A stretch of DNA of 64,000 nucleotides. It comes from Deltaproteobacteria bacterium (lineage in GTDB: Bacteria > Myxococcota_A > Polyangia > Polyangiales > Ga0077539). Shown piece after piece: positions 36,930 through 45,878 of the stretch. The notes below the pieces were generated by a model. That model did not search any database and had not been told where the DNA came from. It saw only the letters and a list, made by a program, of their open reading frames with translations. Each line of letters opens with the position of its first letter. Position 1 is the stretch's first letter. A program made the position numbers and the translations under genes. The stretch is taken from contig JACRDB010000075.1 of NCBI GenBank assembly GCA_016218725.1, positions 1 through 64,000 on the forward strand, written 5' to 3'.

Positions 36930-39242
36930 GTGGTCACCCTGGACCTCTCCCTCCGGGACCTCGACGACGACGCCCTCGCGGACGCCCTCGCGCGCGCCCC
37001 CGTCGGCGCAGAGCGCGTCTCCGTCGCGCGAAACACGCTCGGCCCTCGCGCCTGGGAGGCCCTCCAGCACCTCCTCCCGCACACCCGCGCCCTGCACCTG
37101 GGACGCACCGGCCTCACCGAGGGACTCTCCGCCCGCGTCGCCCACTGCCTGCGCGCGCTCCCCGAGCTCCGAGCCCTCTCCCTCGCGGGCAACACCCTCC
37201 CGCCGGAGGCCCACCACGCCCTGAGCGCCGCGTCGGGCTCGCTCCGGGTGCTCGACCTCACCGCCACGGGCCTCACCGAAGCCGCCCTCGCGCGTTGGTG
37301 CGACGCCCTCGCTGGGAGCCCCCTGGAGGCCCTCGCGCTGGGCGGCGTCGAGGTCGGTCCCTGGGCCACGGAGGCCCTCTCCAGGCTCCCGGGCCTGCGC
37401 GCCCTGGACCTCTCCTGCGCGAGCCTGGACGACCCCGGAGCGCGCGCCCTGGCCGTCGCTCTCCCGCGCGCGACGGCGCTCTCGTGGCTCGCCGTGCGCG
37501 CCTCGGGCCTCGCCGCGGGTGGCGTCCGCGCGCTTCTGGAAGGCTCCCGAGGCCACCCCTCGCTGCGCGTCCTGGACCTTGGAGACCACCCCGCCCGCGC
37601 CCACCTCGGAGGCCAGGAGAACCGTACGGACCCGCTCGCCCAGGTCCTCGCGGCGGTGCTGCCCCACGGTCACCTCCGCGCCCTCGCCCTCCCGGAGGGC
37701 GCCCTGGAGCAGCACCCCGGGGTGGTCCTCGCGGCCCTCACCGAGGGCGCCACGCTCACCTCCCTCCGGGGCTCTCGCCAGTGGCCCGTCGCCTCCGAGA
37801 GGGCCCTCCAGGCCGTGCTGTGTGCCCACGCCTCGCGGGAGCCCAGGGCCCCGAAAAACCCCTTCAACACCCTGGGAGCGCCTCCGCAGGCAGCCCTCTG
37901 GACCCACCCCGAGCGCTCGCGCCCGGAGCTCGGTCCCCTTGGCTTCACCGCCTCGGACCTGGCCGCCGCCGAGAAGGTCCTTGAAGCCCTGAGCCTCCAG
38001 CCCCCGCAAGTCCAGCAGCGCTTCAATGAAGTTCGCTCCCTCGCCGCACGCATGCTCCGTCCACGCCGAGCAAAGACCCCAGCACGGCGTCCGCTGACAG
38101 TGCCCCATACTCACCTACATTCACCTACCTTCACCCAGGAGCCCGTTACCGCACCTACAGCCGTACAGACACCTACCAGGCCCTACAAGCGCTGTTATGT
38201 CTGCAAAATTCCCTACACGGAACTACATCACCATTATCATCAGCACTGTCCTCCGTGTGCGGCGCTTCACTGGGAGAAGAGGCACCAGACGGCGGACCTC
38301 ACGGGTCGGGTGGCGGTGGTGACCGGGGCCCGGGTGAAGGTGGGCTTCGCGGCGGCCCTGGGGCTCCTGCGGGCGGGGTGTGTGGTGCACGGGCTCACGC
38401 GCTTCCCGAGGGACGCGGCGGACCGCTACGCCCGGGAGCCGGATTTTCACTCCTGGCGCGAGCGCCTGGTGCTCCACGGCCTGGACCTGCGGAACCTCCC
38501 GGCGGTGGAGCGCTTCGCGGTAGACCTCGGGGACGCCCTGGTCCACCTGGACGTGGTGATCCACAACGCGGCCCAGACGGTGCAGCGCCCGGAGGGTTTC
38601 CACGCCCGGGAGCTTGCCCGGGAGGCGGCGCCCGACCCCGAGGACCTCCGGGGTCTGGTGCGCACGGAGCGCGCCCTGGCCGTCGCGCCGGTGCCCGACA
38701 CCGCCCTCTTCCCTCCGGGCTCCGACGACGGCTTCGGGCAGCCCGTGGACCTGAGGCCACGGACCTCGTGGAACCTCCCGCTGGAGGAGGTCTCTACCCG
38801 GGAGCTGGTGGAGGTGCAGGTGATCAACGTGCTGGCGCCGTATGTGCTCACGGCGCGCTGGAAGCCCGCGCTCCTGCGCAGCCCCTTCCCCGATCGGTAC
38901 GTGGTGAACGTCTCCGCGGTGGAGGGGCAGTTCTCGCGGGGTTACCGCAGCGGCAAGCACCCCCACACCAACATGGCCAAGGCGGCGCTCAACATGCTCA
39001 CCCTCACGGCGGCCCCGGCGCTCTCCCGGGAGGGCATCTACCTCACGGCGGTGGACACCGGCTGGGTCAGCGACCAGAACCCCTGGTGGGTCACCGAGCG
39101 CACCGCCCGCGGGAAGTTCCGCCTGCCCCTGGACCTCAAGGACGCCGCCGCCAGGGTCCTGGACCCGGTCTTCCGAGGGGTCTCCCGCGGGGACCGGGCC
39201 TTCGGGGTGTTCCTGAAGGACTATCTCCCCTCCCCCTGGTGA
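36930..39242 (+). CDS. fusion of leucine-rich repeats, Cys/His motif and short-chain dehydrogenase domain
   Basis: 770 residues from GTG 36930. Residues 1-370 are RI-type leucine-rich repeats (LRALSLAGNTLPPEAH, LRVLDLTATGLTEAA, LRALDLSCASLDDPGA). A linker of about 40 residues follows, then a Cys/His-rich motif near 420-446 (CYVCKIPYTELHHHY, HCPPC), and an SDR domain to the end: VAVVTGARVKVGFAAALGLL (NAD(P) site), VIHNAAQT and MAKAALNML. Four residues before the Lys, where SDRs usually have the catalytic Tyr, there is a Thr. The Cys/His plus SDR combination occurs without LRRs in other organisms as I recall. The linker is AT-rich with unusual codons. One uninterrupted frame, no internal stop. 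Confidence 0.8.
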   Translation: MVTLDLSLRDLDDDALADALARAPVGAERVSVARNTLGPRAWEALQHLLPHTRALHLGRTGLTEGLSARVAHCLRALPELRALSLAGNTLPPEAHHALSAASGSLRVLDLTATGLTEAALARWCDALAGSPLEALALGGVEVGPWATEALSRLPGLRALDLSCASLDDPGARALAVALPRATALSWLAVRASGLAAGGVRALLEGSRGHPSLRVLDLGDHPARAHLGGQENRTDPLAQVLAAVLPHGHLRALALPEGALEQHPGVVLAALTEGATLTSLRGSRQWPVASERALQAVLCAHASREPRAPKNPFNTLGAPPQAALWTHPERSRPELGPLGFTASDLAAAEKVLEALSLQPPQVQQRFNEVRSLAARMLRPRRAKTPARRPLTVPHTHLHSPTFTQEPVTAPTAVQTPTRPYKRCYVCKIPYTELHHHYHQHCPPCAALHWEKRHQTADLTGRVAVVTGARVKVGFAAALGLLRAGCVVHGLTRFPRDAADRYAREPDFHSWRERLVLHGLDLRNLPAVERFAVDLGDALVHLDVVIHNAAQTVQRPEGFHARELAREAAPDPEDLRGLVRTERALAVAPVPDTALFPPGSDDGFGQPVDLRPRTSWNLPLEEVSTRELVEVQVINVLAPYVLTARWKPALLRSPFPDRYVVNVSAVEGQFSRGYRSGKHPHTNMAKAALNMLTLTAAPALSREGIYLTAVDTGWVSDQNPWWVTERTARGKFRLPLDLKDAAARVLDPVFRGVSRGDRAFGVFLKDYLPSPW

Positions 39243-39304
39243 CACCGCTCGGAGGGTGATGTAAGGCTTCGCCCCTCGCTCGATCACCTCTGGAAGCTCT
39301 AACG

Positions 39305-41371
39305 ATGGTCGAAACTCTCTCGTACTCGTCCGTGGGGATGGGCGCCGGCGCCCTGGCGGTGGCCCTCTTCTTCTACCTCAAGGTCAAGGCCGCCCCCGAG
39401 GGCAACGAGGACATGGCCCGCATCGCCCGGTACATCCGCGAGGGGGCCATGGCCTTCCTCATGCGGGAGTACAAGGTCCTGGCGATCTACGCCGCGGTGG
39501 TCTTCGCGGCGCTCACCCTGCGCCTCGGGCCCCTGGCCGGCGGGGCCTTCCTCACCGGGGCCTTTCTGTCCCTCCTGGCGGGCTTCATCGGGATGAAGGG
39601 CGCCACCTTCGCCAACGTGCGCACCGCCGAGGCCGCCCGCTCCCAGGGCAAGGCCCAGGCACTGCTCATGGCCCTGGACGGCGGGAGCGTCATGGGGCTC
39701 TGCGTGGCGGGCCTCGGGCTCGTGGGATTGGGGGGCGTCTACGGGCTCTTCCGTACCCATGACCACTTCGGCACCGTGCTCCACGCCTTCGCCGTGGGGG
39801 CCAGCTCCATCGCCCTCTTCGCCCGCATCGGCGGCGGGATCTACACCAAGGCCGCGGACGTCGGCGCGGACATCGTCGGCAAGGTCGAGGCCAACATCCC
39901 CGAGGATGACCCCAGGAACCCCGGCGTCATCGCCGACAACGTGGGCGACAACGTCGGTGACATCGCCGGCATGGGCGCGGACATCTACGAGAGCTACGTC
40001 GCCGCGATGGTGAGCGCCATGGCCCTCGGGCTCACCTCCTCGCAGGACTCGCTCCAGGCCCTGGCCCCGTCGGTCTCGGACCTGCCGCGGCTCCGGACCC
40101 TGTCCATCGCGCTGCCGATCCTCCTGTCTACCGTGGGCCTCGGGGTGAGCGTCCTCGGGATCTTCATCACCCGGCAGCTCAAGAACCGGGCCCCGGCCCA
40201 GGTGCTCCGCGCCGCGCTGATCCTCCCGCCGGTGCTCGTCACCGCCGCCGCGGCGTTCCTCCTCCCGCGCCTTGGTTACGGCTCGGGCACGGTGATCACC
40301 CTCGCGGCGGGCGCCATCGGCGGCGGCGTGGTGGGCCTGGTCACGGACTACTACACCTCCATGGGCCCCATCCGGCGGGTCGCCCAGGCATCGCTCACGG
40401 GCCCCGGCACCAACGTCATCGCCGGCCTCGCCGTGGGCCTGGAGAGCGTCGCCGTCCCGCTGGCCACCATCTGCGTGGTGGCGTGGGTGTCCAACGCCCA
40501 GCTCGGGCTCTACGGCATCGCCCTGTCCGCCGTGGGCATGCTCGCGGGGACGGCCATCGTGATGACCGTGGACGCCTACGGCCCCATCGCCGACAACGGC
40601 GGCGGCATCTCGGAGATGAGCGGCCTCGGCAAGGAGGTGCGGGACATCACCGACGAGCTCGACGCCGTCGGGAACACCACCGCCGCCGTGGGCAAGGGCT
40701 TCGCCATCGGCTCCGCGGTGCTCACGGTGATCGCCCTCTTCGCGGCCTTCAACGTGGAGGTCAACAACACCCGCGTGTCCGCCAACCTGGACGCCCTGGA
40801 GCTCCGGCTCACGGACGCCAACGTGCTGGTCGGGATCCTCTTCGGGGCCATCCTCCCGTGCCTGGTCGGCGCCTCCACCATGACCGCCGTGGGCCGCGCC
40901 GCCGGCGCCATCGTCGAGGAAATCCGCCGGCAGTTCCGTGAGATCCCCGGCCTCCTGGAGGGCAAGCCCGGGGTCGAGCCCCAGCCCAGGGTCATCGTGG
41001 ACATCGCCACCGCCGCCGCCATCCGGGAGATGCTCCTGCCGGGCTCCATCGCCATCCTCGCGCCGGTGGTGGTAGGTTTTGCCTTTGGACCGGCCATGTT
41101 GGCCGGAACCCTTGCGGGTGCTCTGGCGGTAGGGGCGACCCTGTCGCTCTTGATGGCCAACGGGGGCGGGGCCTGGGACAACGCCAAGAAGTTCATTGAA
41201 AAGGGCGGGCTCCCCGGGCACAAGAAGGGCTCTGACGCCCACAAGGCCGCGGTGGTGGGGGACACCGTGGGGGACCCCTTCAAGGACACGTCGGGCCCTG
41301 GAATCTCCATTCTTATCACGGTGATGGGGGTGGTTTCGCTCCTGATCGCCCCGCTGGTGGCGCTCCGGTAG
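39305..41371 (+). CDS. hppA: membrane-bound cation-pumping pyrophosphatase
   Basis: 688 residues, about 16 membrane helices. Couples PPi hydrolysis to H+ or Na+ export. The PPi/Mg2+ site is intact: [39 protein letters not shown], and the later [13 protein letters not shown] and [16 protein letters not shown]. The [16 protein letters not shown] segment has Ala where K+-independent enzymes have Lys, so a K+-dependent form is predicted; this class includes Na+-pumping members. Codon usage is typical of the window. It stands alone in the + direction, between the LRR-SDR gene and the phosphoesterase. Confidence 0.95.
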   Translation: MVETLSYSSVGMGAGALAVALFFYLKVKAAPEGNEDMARIARYIREGAMAFLMREYKVLAIYAAVVFAALTLRLGPLAGGAFLTGAFLSLLAGFIGMKGATFANVRTAEAARSQGKAQALLMALDGGSVMGLCVAGLGLVGLGGVYGLFRTHDHFGTVLHAFAVGASSIALFARIGGGIYTKAADVGADIVGKVEANIPEDDPRNPGVIADNVGDNVGDIAGMGADIYESYVAAMVSAMALGLTSSQDSLQALAPSVSDLPRLRTLSIALPILLSTVGLGVSVLGIFITRQLKNRAPAQVLRAALILPPVLVTAAAAFLLPRLGYGSGTVITLAAGAIGGGVVGLVTDYYTSMGPIRRVAQASLTGPGTNVIAGLAVGLESVAVPLATICVVAWVSNAQLGLYGIALSAVGMLAGTAIVMTVDAYGPIADNGGGISEMSGLGKEVRDITDELDAVGNTTAAVGKGFAIGSAVLTVIALFAAFNVEVNNTRVSANLDALELRLTDANVLVGILFGAILPCLVGASTMTAVGRAAGAIVEEIRRQFREIPGLLEGKPGVEPQPRVIVDIATAAAIREMLLPGSIAILAPVVVGFAFGPAMLAGTLAGALAVGATLSLLMANGGGAWDNAKKFIEKGGLPGHKKGSDAHKAAVVGDTVGDPFKDTSGPGISILITVMGVVSLLIAPLVALR

Positions 41372-41439
41372 TCGGCCACCGGGTGCCGGATTCCCAGTGG
41401 GCACTTCGCACGGGGTGCACTAGGGTTCCGGTAGACGGG

Positions 41440-42345
41440 ATGCTGGTCGCGGTCATTGGTGACATCCACGGGCGGTTCTTCCGGGTCGAGTCCTGGCTCG
41501 AGGCGCTGGAGGAGGCCCGCCGGGAGCCCGTGGGACTGGTTCTGGCCGTCGGGGACGTGGAGACCTTCGCCCAGGCGGACGACCACCGCCGCAAGGCCAC
41601 CAAGCGCACGATGCCCGCGGAGTTCTCGGATTACGCCTCGGGGCGGAGGCATTTCCGCTGGCCTCTGCACTTCGTGGGCGGCAACAACGAGGCCTTCGAG
41701 GCCCTGGAGGAGCACCCCGAGGGGGGGGAGCTGGCCCCCAACGTGCAGTACCTTGGCCGCGCCGGGGCAAAGACCCTGGAGGGCATGAGGGTGGCGTGGC
41801 TCTCGGGGATCTACGCCCCCACCCGGTACGCCCTACCCAGGCTCCCGCCCCGGAGCCAGGAGACCCGTCGCCAGGCGGGGTACTTCCGCAAGGAGGACGT
41901 GGACCGGGTGCGCGCGGAGCCTCCGGGGCCCACGGAGCTCCTGCTCCTGCACGAGTGGCCCCGAGGGATCGCCGGGCGCGAGTGCTCCGTGGCCCGGGCG
42001 GAGATCCGCGGGATCCGGCAAGCGTACTGGCCCAATGTAGGCAACCCCCACGGGCTGCCGGTGATCAACGCCCTCAGGCCCTCGTGGGTGTTGTGTGGGC
42101 ACTTGCATGTACCGTTCGCCACCACGCTCTGGTGGACGGACGCTCCGCCCACGAGGGTGGTGTGCCTGGATCAGGCCACGCGCCCGGAGGCGGGGCTCTT
42201 CTGGCTGGACGTGCGCGAGGCGAAGGTCCAGAGCGCGGGCTGGGGCCTGGACCCGGAGCCCACCTGGCGCGAGGGAGAGCCCTGGGACGAGCGCCAGACG
42301 GCCCCGAGGATGGCCCCCGTGGTCACAACCGAGGCGGCGTCGTAG
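41440..42345 (+). CDS. metallophosphoesterase resembling lariat-debranching enzyme
   Basis: 301 residues from ATG 41440. Calcineurin-like metal site: GDIHG (Asp8, His10), GDVE (Asp39), GGNNE (Asn82-Asn83), LLHEWPRGI and a C-terminal CGHLHVPFAT. The block following GGNNE (ELAPNVQYLGRAG, LSGIYAP, then Arg/Tyr-rich YFRKEDVDRV and LHEWPRGI) parallels eukaryotic Dbr1 (APNIYYLGYAG, SGIYK, HDWPRSI, AHLHVKFAA), but the Dbr1 active-site Cys is here the usual Asp. Substrate unknown; a branched or 2',5'-linked nucleic acid is possible but unproven. Its last 22 bases form one copy of the direct repeat flanking the island. Confidence 0.82.
   Translation: MLVAVIGDIHGRFFRVESWLEALEEARREPVGLVLAVGDVETFAQADDHRRKATKRTMPAEFSDYASGRRHFRWPLHFVGGNNEAFEALEEHPEGGELAPNVQYLGRAGAKTLEGMRVAWLSGIYAPTRYALPRLPPRSQETRRQAGYFRKEDVDRVRAEPPGPTELLLLHEWPRGIAGRECSVARAEIRGIRQAYWPNVGNPHGLPVINALRPSWVLCGHLHVPFATTLWWTDAPPTRVVCLDQATRPEAGLFWLDVREAKVQSAGWGLDPEPTWREGEPWDERQTAPRMAPVVTTEAAS
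42322..42343. repeat. left copy of 22-bp direct repeat flanking the accessory island
   Basis: The last codons of the phosphoesterase gene (VTTEAAS) repeat at 46003-46024 in the same orientation with a single A/G difference. Both copies are read in the same frame by the gene they end. The core is ACCGAGGCGGCGTCGT. Confidence 0.7.
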
Positions 42346-42411
42346 CGCCGTCGCCACGGCGCGCTCGGCGCGCGTCCGCCCCGAAACTACGGCGGTCTTG
42401 GTGCGGCGCCC

Positions 42412-43419
42412 TCAAGCCGCGGCGGTGGCGGCGAGGAGCTGGTCCATGGAGGTAACGGAGGCGACGACGCGGAGCCACGCGTCCAGGCGGGCGAGGTCGC
42501 GACACGCGAGCACCGCCGCGGCCTGCGCCTCGGTGGCGGCGAGACCCCGGGCTGCGAGAACCGCGAGCAGGGCCTCGGCCTTGCCTTTGGCCTCGCCCTC
42601 AAGCTTGCCTTCGGCCTTGCCCTCGGCGCGAATCTCCTGGAGGAAGGGACTGTGCATGATGACCTCTCTTGGCAATGCTGCCACGATGGACTGTCGCAGT
42701 CCACGGCGGCGGTGATCCGCGTCGGCCACGACGACCATGGCCGCGGTGAGATCGGAGAACGCCCGCAGCTCGAGCGTCCCGCGTAGCTCGTGGACGACCT
42801 CGGGCAGCTTCTCCGGGGTGGCGTCCGCGGCGAGGGGAGCGAAGACGAGCCACAGGGGACCGCGGGCCCGCAGCTCCGCGAGGGTGCGCTGGTAGACGGC
42901 CTCGACGCGGAAGGTCACCCCCGCGAAGGGTCGGTCCTCGGGCGAGGTGCGGTAAGCGTGCTCGCTCTCCCAGGGGGCGCCACGGCCCGTCAGGAGCACC
43001 ACCGTGCTCTCCACCGTGGGGACCGTGAGGCGGGCCCTGGGGTCCTCCTTGCGGGCGAGCGGCAGGAGCGCGCGCGCTTCGTTCATCGCGGCCGTAGCGG
43101 CGAGGTTGTGGTACTCCCAGACCCGAAAGGGCAGTTCCCCGGTCCAGGCGAGCATCCACTCGACGTGGAGCCAGCGCCGTTGGTCCGCCACGTCCATCGC
43201 CAGCAGCCGATCCAGCCGACGCTCGCGTAGGGCAACTTGCGTCTCCACCCAGGTGGGCTTTGTGACCACGGTACCAGTGGGCAGGAGCGCCGCCGCGAGC
43301 TCTCTTGGGAAGAGCGCGCTCGCGGCCCGTAGCGCAAGGTCCACCTCCGCCGAGTCATCGTCCACCGCCGTCGTCTTGTCCTCCGTGCGGCTCATCGTGG
43401 ACTGCTTGACAGCAGCCAT
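42412..43419 (-). CDS. Rpn/PD-(D/E)XK nuclease-family protein
   Basis: 335 residues. The N-terminal half has a pattern seen in recombination-promoting nuclease / transposase-like Rpn proteins (WLHVEWMLAWTGELPFRVWEYHN corresponds to the HIEFQ-type active-site strand); the C-terminus has the family-typical charged repeat IRAEGKAEGKLEGEAKGKAEA. Members are DNA-cleaving accessory proteins often present in multiple copies. It may start at 43419 or at Met9 (43395, MSRTEDKTT). It is the first gene inside the repeat-flanked island; its GC is as high as the host average. Confidence 0.8.
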   Translation of the reverse strand: MAAVKQSTMSRTEDKTTAVDDDSAEVDLALRAASALFPRELAAALLPTGTVVTKPTWVETQVALRERRLDRLLAMDVADQRRWLHVEWMLAWTGELPFRVWEYHNLAATAAMNEARALLPLARKEDPRARLTVPTVESTVVLLTGRGAPWESEHAYRTSPEDRPFAGVTFRVEAVYQRTLAELRARGPLWLVFAPLAADATPEKLPEVVHELRGTLELRAFSDLTAAMVVVADADHRRRGLRQSIVAALPREVIMHSPFLQEIRAEGKAEGKLEGEAKGKAEALLAVLAARGLAATEAQAAAVLACRDLARLDAWLRVVASVTSMDQLLAATAAA

Positions 43420-44264
43420 CGTGCCGGGGGAGACGCGGCGATTTCCCCAATGATTTCACCAGAGTGGTGGCGGAATCGGGTGGCGGACTGGCGGCGGACT
43501 GGCGGCGGACGCCACCCTGGGCGAGCGTCGCGGTCGCCTCCCGGCGCGGTCCAGGGGCGGACGCGCATCCATCACGCCACAGCACCGGAGGGAAGCAACA
43601 TCGCTTGCGATTTCGCGAGGTTGCGCTCGTGACCATTGGGGAGCATGGCCAGGCGCGAAGACCGAGGACCGAAGGCACCTCGGGGGCGCGATGAGTCAGC
43701 CCGAGGCCAGCCCTGACCCCGGTTTGGGGTCGCCTTGTGCCGACCGCGGCTCCGGCCCGAGCCGGGCGCGTCCAGGAGTCTGTTGCAGGCCCGCCACCCC
43801 TCACAAGACCGGGTGTGTCCCCCCAACCCAGGCAGGACTCCCGTCGGCCACCACCCCGCCGCCCACCCGGCCGCGATCCCCTGGACCGCTCGGTCGGGAT
43901 TCAACATCCCATAGCACCAGCCGTGCCATCGCTCGCTGAGGCCCCGCGGTTTGTCCAACAAGTAGATAACGCCGACCGTCTCACAGCACTAGAGTACTCC
44001 CCATCAACACTTGGTTGAAAAGATGAGAACGAAGTTAAATATTCTCGTAGCGGAGTCCTTCAAACGATCCAAACTCTCCGTTAAGGAAGGCCACCACTTC
44101 ACCCAACAACCACGCATCTGGCCCGTTGCGGCGGCAGACCGGCCAATCGTCGGGCAAGGCGAGTCCTGGCAGTCAGGCTCGACATCTATGACTCCGGCCG
44201 CTCCTGTGTCAGTTGGGCGGAAAAGGACCTTGCAACAACACTCGGTCTGACGGATAATGACGCC
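43420..44264. other. 845-bp region without a supported gene
   Basis: GC is high to about 43940 and then drops markedly to about 44260. Frames of 60-130 codons occur on both strands (for example minus 43572-43961) but lack conserved motifs, start signals or consistent codon bias. It may contain decayed sequence. It ends just before the low-GC lyase gene. Confidence 0.6.
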
Positions 44265-45128
44265 ATGGATGAAATGACTGCGAGTGCTGCTCCCCAGCGT
44301 ACGGCCATCGCCACCTTTCGACAACTTCATTCGTCGGGTTGCTTCGTCCTCCCGAATCCCTGGGACATCGGCACTTCGGTGTTCCTCCAGCACCTCGGTT
44401 TCAAGGCGCTGGCCACCACGTCTGCCGGTGTGGCGTTCACACGTGGCCGGGCTGATGCCGTATGGGCCCTTCCGCTTGAGGTGATGCTAGCACACACGCG
44501 AGAGATCGTGGCGGCTACCTCACTGCCGGTCAATGCCGACTTCCAGTCCGGCTTTGCGAGAGATCCGGAAGGCGTTGCCCGGAACGTACGCGCATGCGTC
44601 GAGACCGGCGTGGCCGGTCTCTCGATTGAAGATGCGACCGGTGATGCCGGGTCGCCGTTGTACGAGCGTAAGGAGGCGATCGCACGGTTCGCAGCAGCGA
44701 GAGCCGCCATCGATGCGTCCGGAGTCCCGGTGCTCCTGACCGCGCGCTGTGAGGCCTGGCTTGTTCGGCACCCGGATGCTCGACGGATTACTCTCGATCG
44801 ACTTGTGGCCTTCGCCGAGGCGGGCGCCGACTGCCTTTACGCTCCGGGAGTCCGAGACCTCGCCGAGATTGAAGCGATCGTGCGGGCGGTCGCGCCGAAG
44901 CCGGTCAACGTACTGGTAGCTTGGCCGAATCCCGAGCTTACGGTCGAGCGATTGGCTGGGATCGGGGTTCGCAGGATCTCCGTAGGTTCGGCGCTGGCTC
45001 GGGTGGCCTGGGGTGCCTTCATCCGGGCGGCAAAGAGCATCATCGGGACTGGGAATTTCCAATCTCTAGCTGAAGCTGCGCCTTTCCAAGAACTGGACGA
45101 CGTCTTCGGCAAGGACGGTCTTGAATAA
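44265..45128 (+). CDS. isocitrate lyase/PEP mutase-family protein (low-GC, probably acquired)
   Basis: 287 residues. Fold and site residues: GCFVLPNPWDIGTSVFLQH, ALATTSAGVAFTRG, PVNADFQSGFA (metal-binding Asp region), VAGLSIEDATGD, LTARCEAWLV and LYAPGV. The usual active-site KxCGH loop of true isocitrate lyases is absent, so it is closer to the 2-methylisocitrate lyase / oxaloacetate hydrolase / PEP-mutase branch; C-C or P-C bond chemistry on an oxo-acid is expected. GC is clearly lower than in neighbours, with many A/T-ending codons. It is followed by an attC-like site, so it looks like a gene cassette. Confidence 0.9.
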   Translation: MDEMTASAAPQRTAIATFRQLHSSGCFVLPNPWDIGTSVFLQHLGFKALATTSAGVAFTRGRADAVWALPLEVMLAHTREIVAATSLPVNADFQSGFARDPEGVARNVRACVETGVAGLSIEDATGDAGSPLYERKEAIARFAAARAAIDASGVPVLLTARCEAWLVRHPDARRITLDRLVAFAEAGADCLYAPGVRDLAEIEAIVRAVAPKPVNVLVAWPNPELTVERLAGIGVRRISVGSALARVAWGAFIRAAKSIIGTGNFQSLAEAAPFQELDDVFGKDGLE

Positions 45129-45231
45129 GCAAGAGTCACCGCCTGGTTGACACAGGCCGGGCGCCGTGTGACAGCACCTGCGATCGACTTCACGCAACCG
45201 GCGAATTGACCGGAGGCTACAACTCATTGCC

Positions 45232-45346
45232 CGATAACATTGTGTTGCAGCAGACGATGCCGTCTGTCACAATGCTGGCAGGGCCGAAATGACTGGCCCA
45301 ACCAGCATTGCGCCAGCCGTCTTCGCAGACGAACACAGCGTTAGGC
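45232..45346. repeat. candidate integron attC site
   Basis: A 115-bp imperfect palindrome 104 bp after the lyase stop. Right end GTTAGGC (45340-45346) fits the R' core consensus GTTRRRY; left end CGATAAC (45232-45238) keeps the AAC. Inside, TGTGTT (45241-45246) pairs with AACACA (45332-45337), CAATGCTGG (45270-45278) with CCAGCATTG (45302-45310), and GGGCC (45281-45285) with GGCCC (45295-45299). Length, ends and strand asymmetry match attC. No integrase in the window. Confidence 0.58.
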
Positions 45347-45434
45347 GAACAGGGTAGGAATCCGCGTTCCATTCGTCAAGGTACAATGCCAGGGCTGAGG
45401 TCGGCGGAGCAGCGCCCACCACTAGACGGACCAC

Positions 45435-45878
45435 ATGGACGGGATAAACTGCCGCACCTACACCTACCGGAAGGAATCGGCGGACTCGGCCGCGGCGAGG
45501 ACCGCAGACACCGTCGTGGTGGGGCTGTTGGACTCCGTCGCGGCGCACCGGTGTCTTCTCGGAGGCGTTGAGCGCCGTGACCGATGCGCGTCCGCCCTCT
45601 CCCTGCCCGATCCGCTGTTCGAGGCGGCTGAGCGAACCGCTCGACGCCTGGGCATTTCGCGCAGTGAGCTGTATGCGAAGGCGCTCACGACGTTCCTGAA
45701 GCAGGACGAGGGCCAGCACATCACGCAGAGCATCAATCATGTGCTCCAGGGGGCTGCCCTGTGCCTCGACCCGGTGCTCGCTCAAGCCCAGGCCGCGTCG
45801 CTTGGACCGGACGAGGGCGCCCTTGAGGACTGGGTTGACCTGGAGCTCCTGTCCCGGCGAGAGGCACCGCATGGATGA
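45435..45878 (+). CDS. RHH-type antitoxin (partner of a truncated MazF)
   Basis: 147 residues as an open frame, but only the part from about residue 54 looks real: ALSLPDPLFEAAERTARRLG, ISRSELYAKALTTFLKQ and a C-terminal Asp/Glu-rich tail (SLGPDEGALEDWVDLELL) that typically wraps the toxin. The canonical start would be MRV-SLSLPDP; an ATG CGC GTC occurs at 45585-45593 but in a different frame, one base off, so a frameshift may have removed the native start. The stop overlaps the toxin start by 8 bp (ATGGATGA). It sits beyond the attC-like site, consistent with a cassette. Confidence 0.6.
   Translation: MDGINCRTYTYRKESADSAAARTADTVVVGLLDSVAAHRCLLGGVERRDRCASALSLPDPLFEAAERTARRLGISRSELYAKALTTFLKQDEGQHITQSINHVLQGAALCLDPVLAQAQAASLGPDEGALEDWVDLELLSRREAPHG

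Noticed and set aside
43572..43961. 129-codon ORF in the island
   Set aside because: No start signal, no motif, crosses the GC transition; probably not coding.
44101..44218. Second attC site upstream of the lyase gene (ACCCAAC ... GTTGGGC)
   Set aside because: End boxes fit, but the inner arms do not pair convincingly; could be chance.
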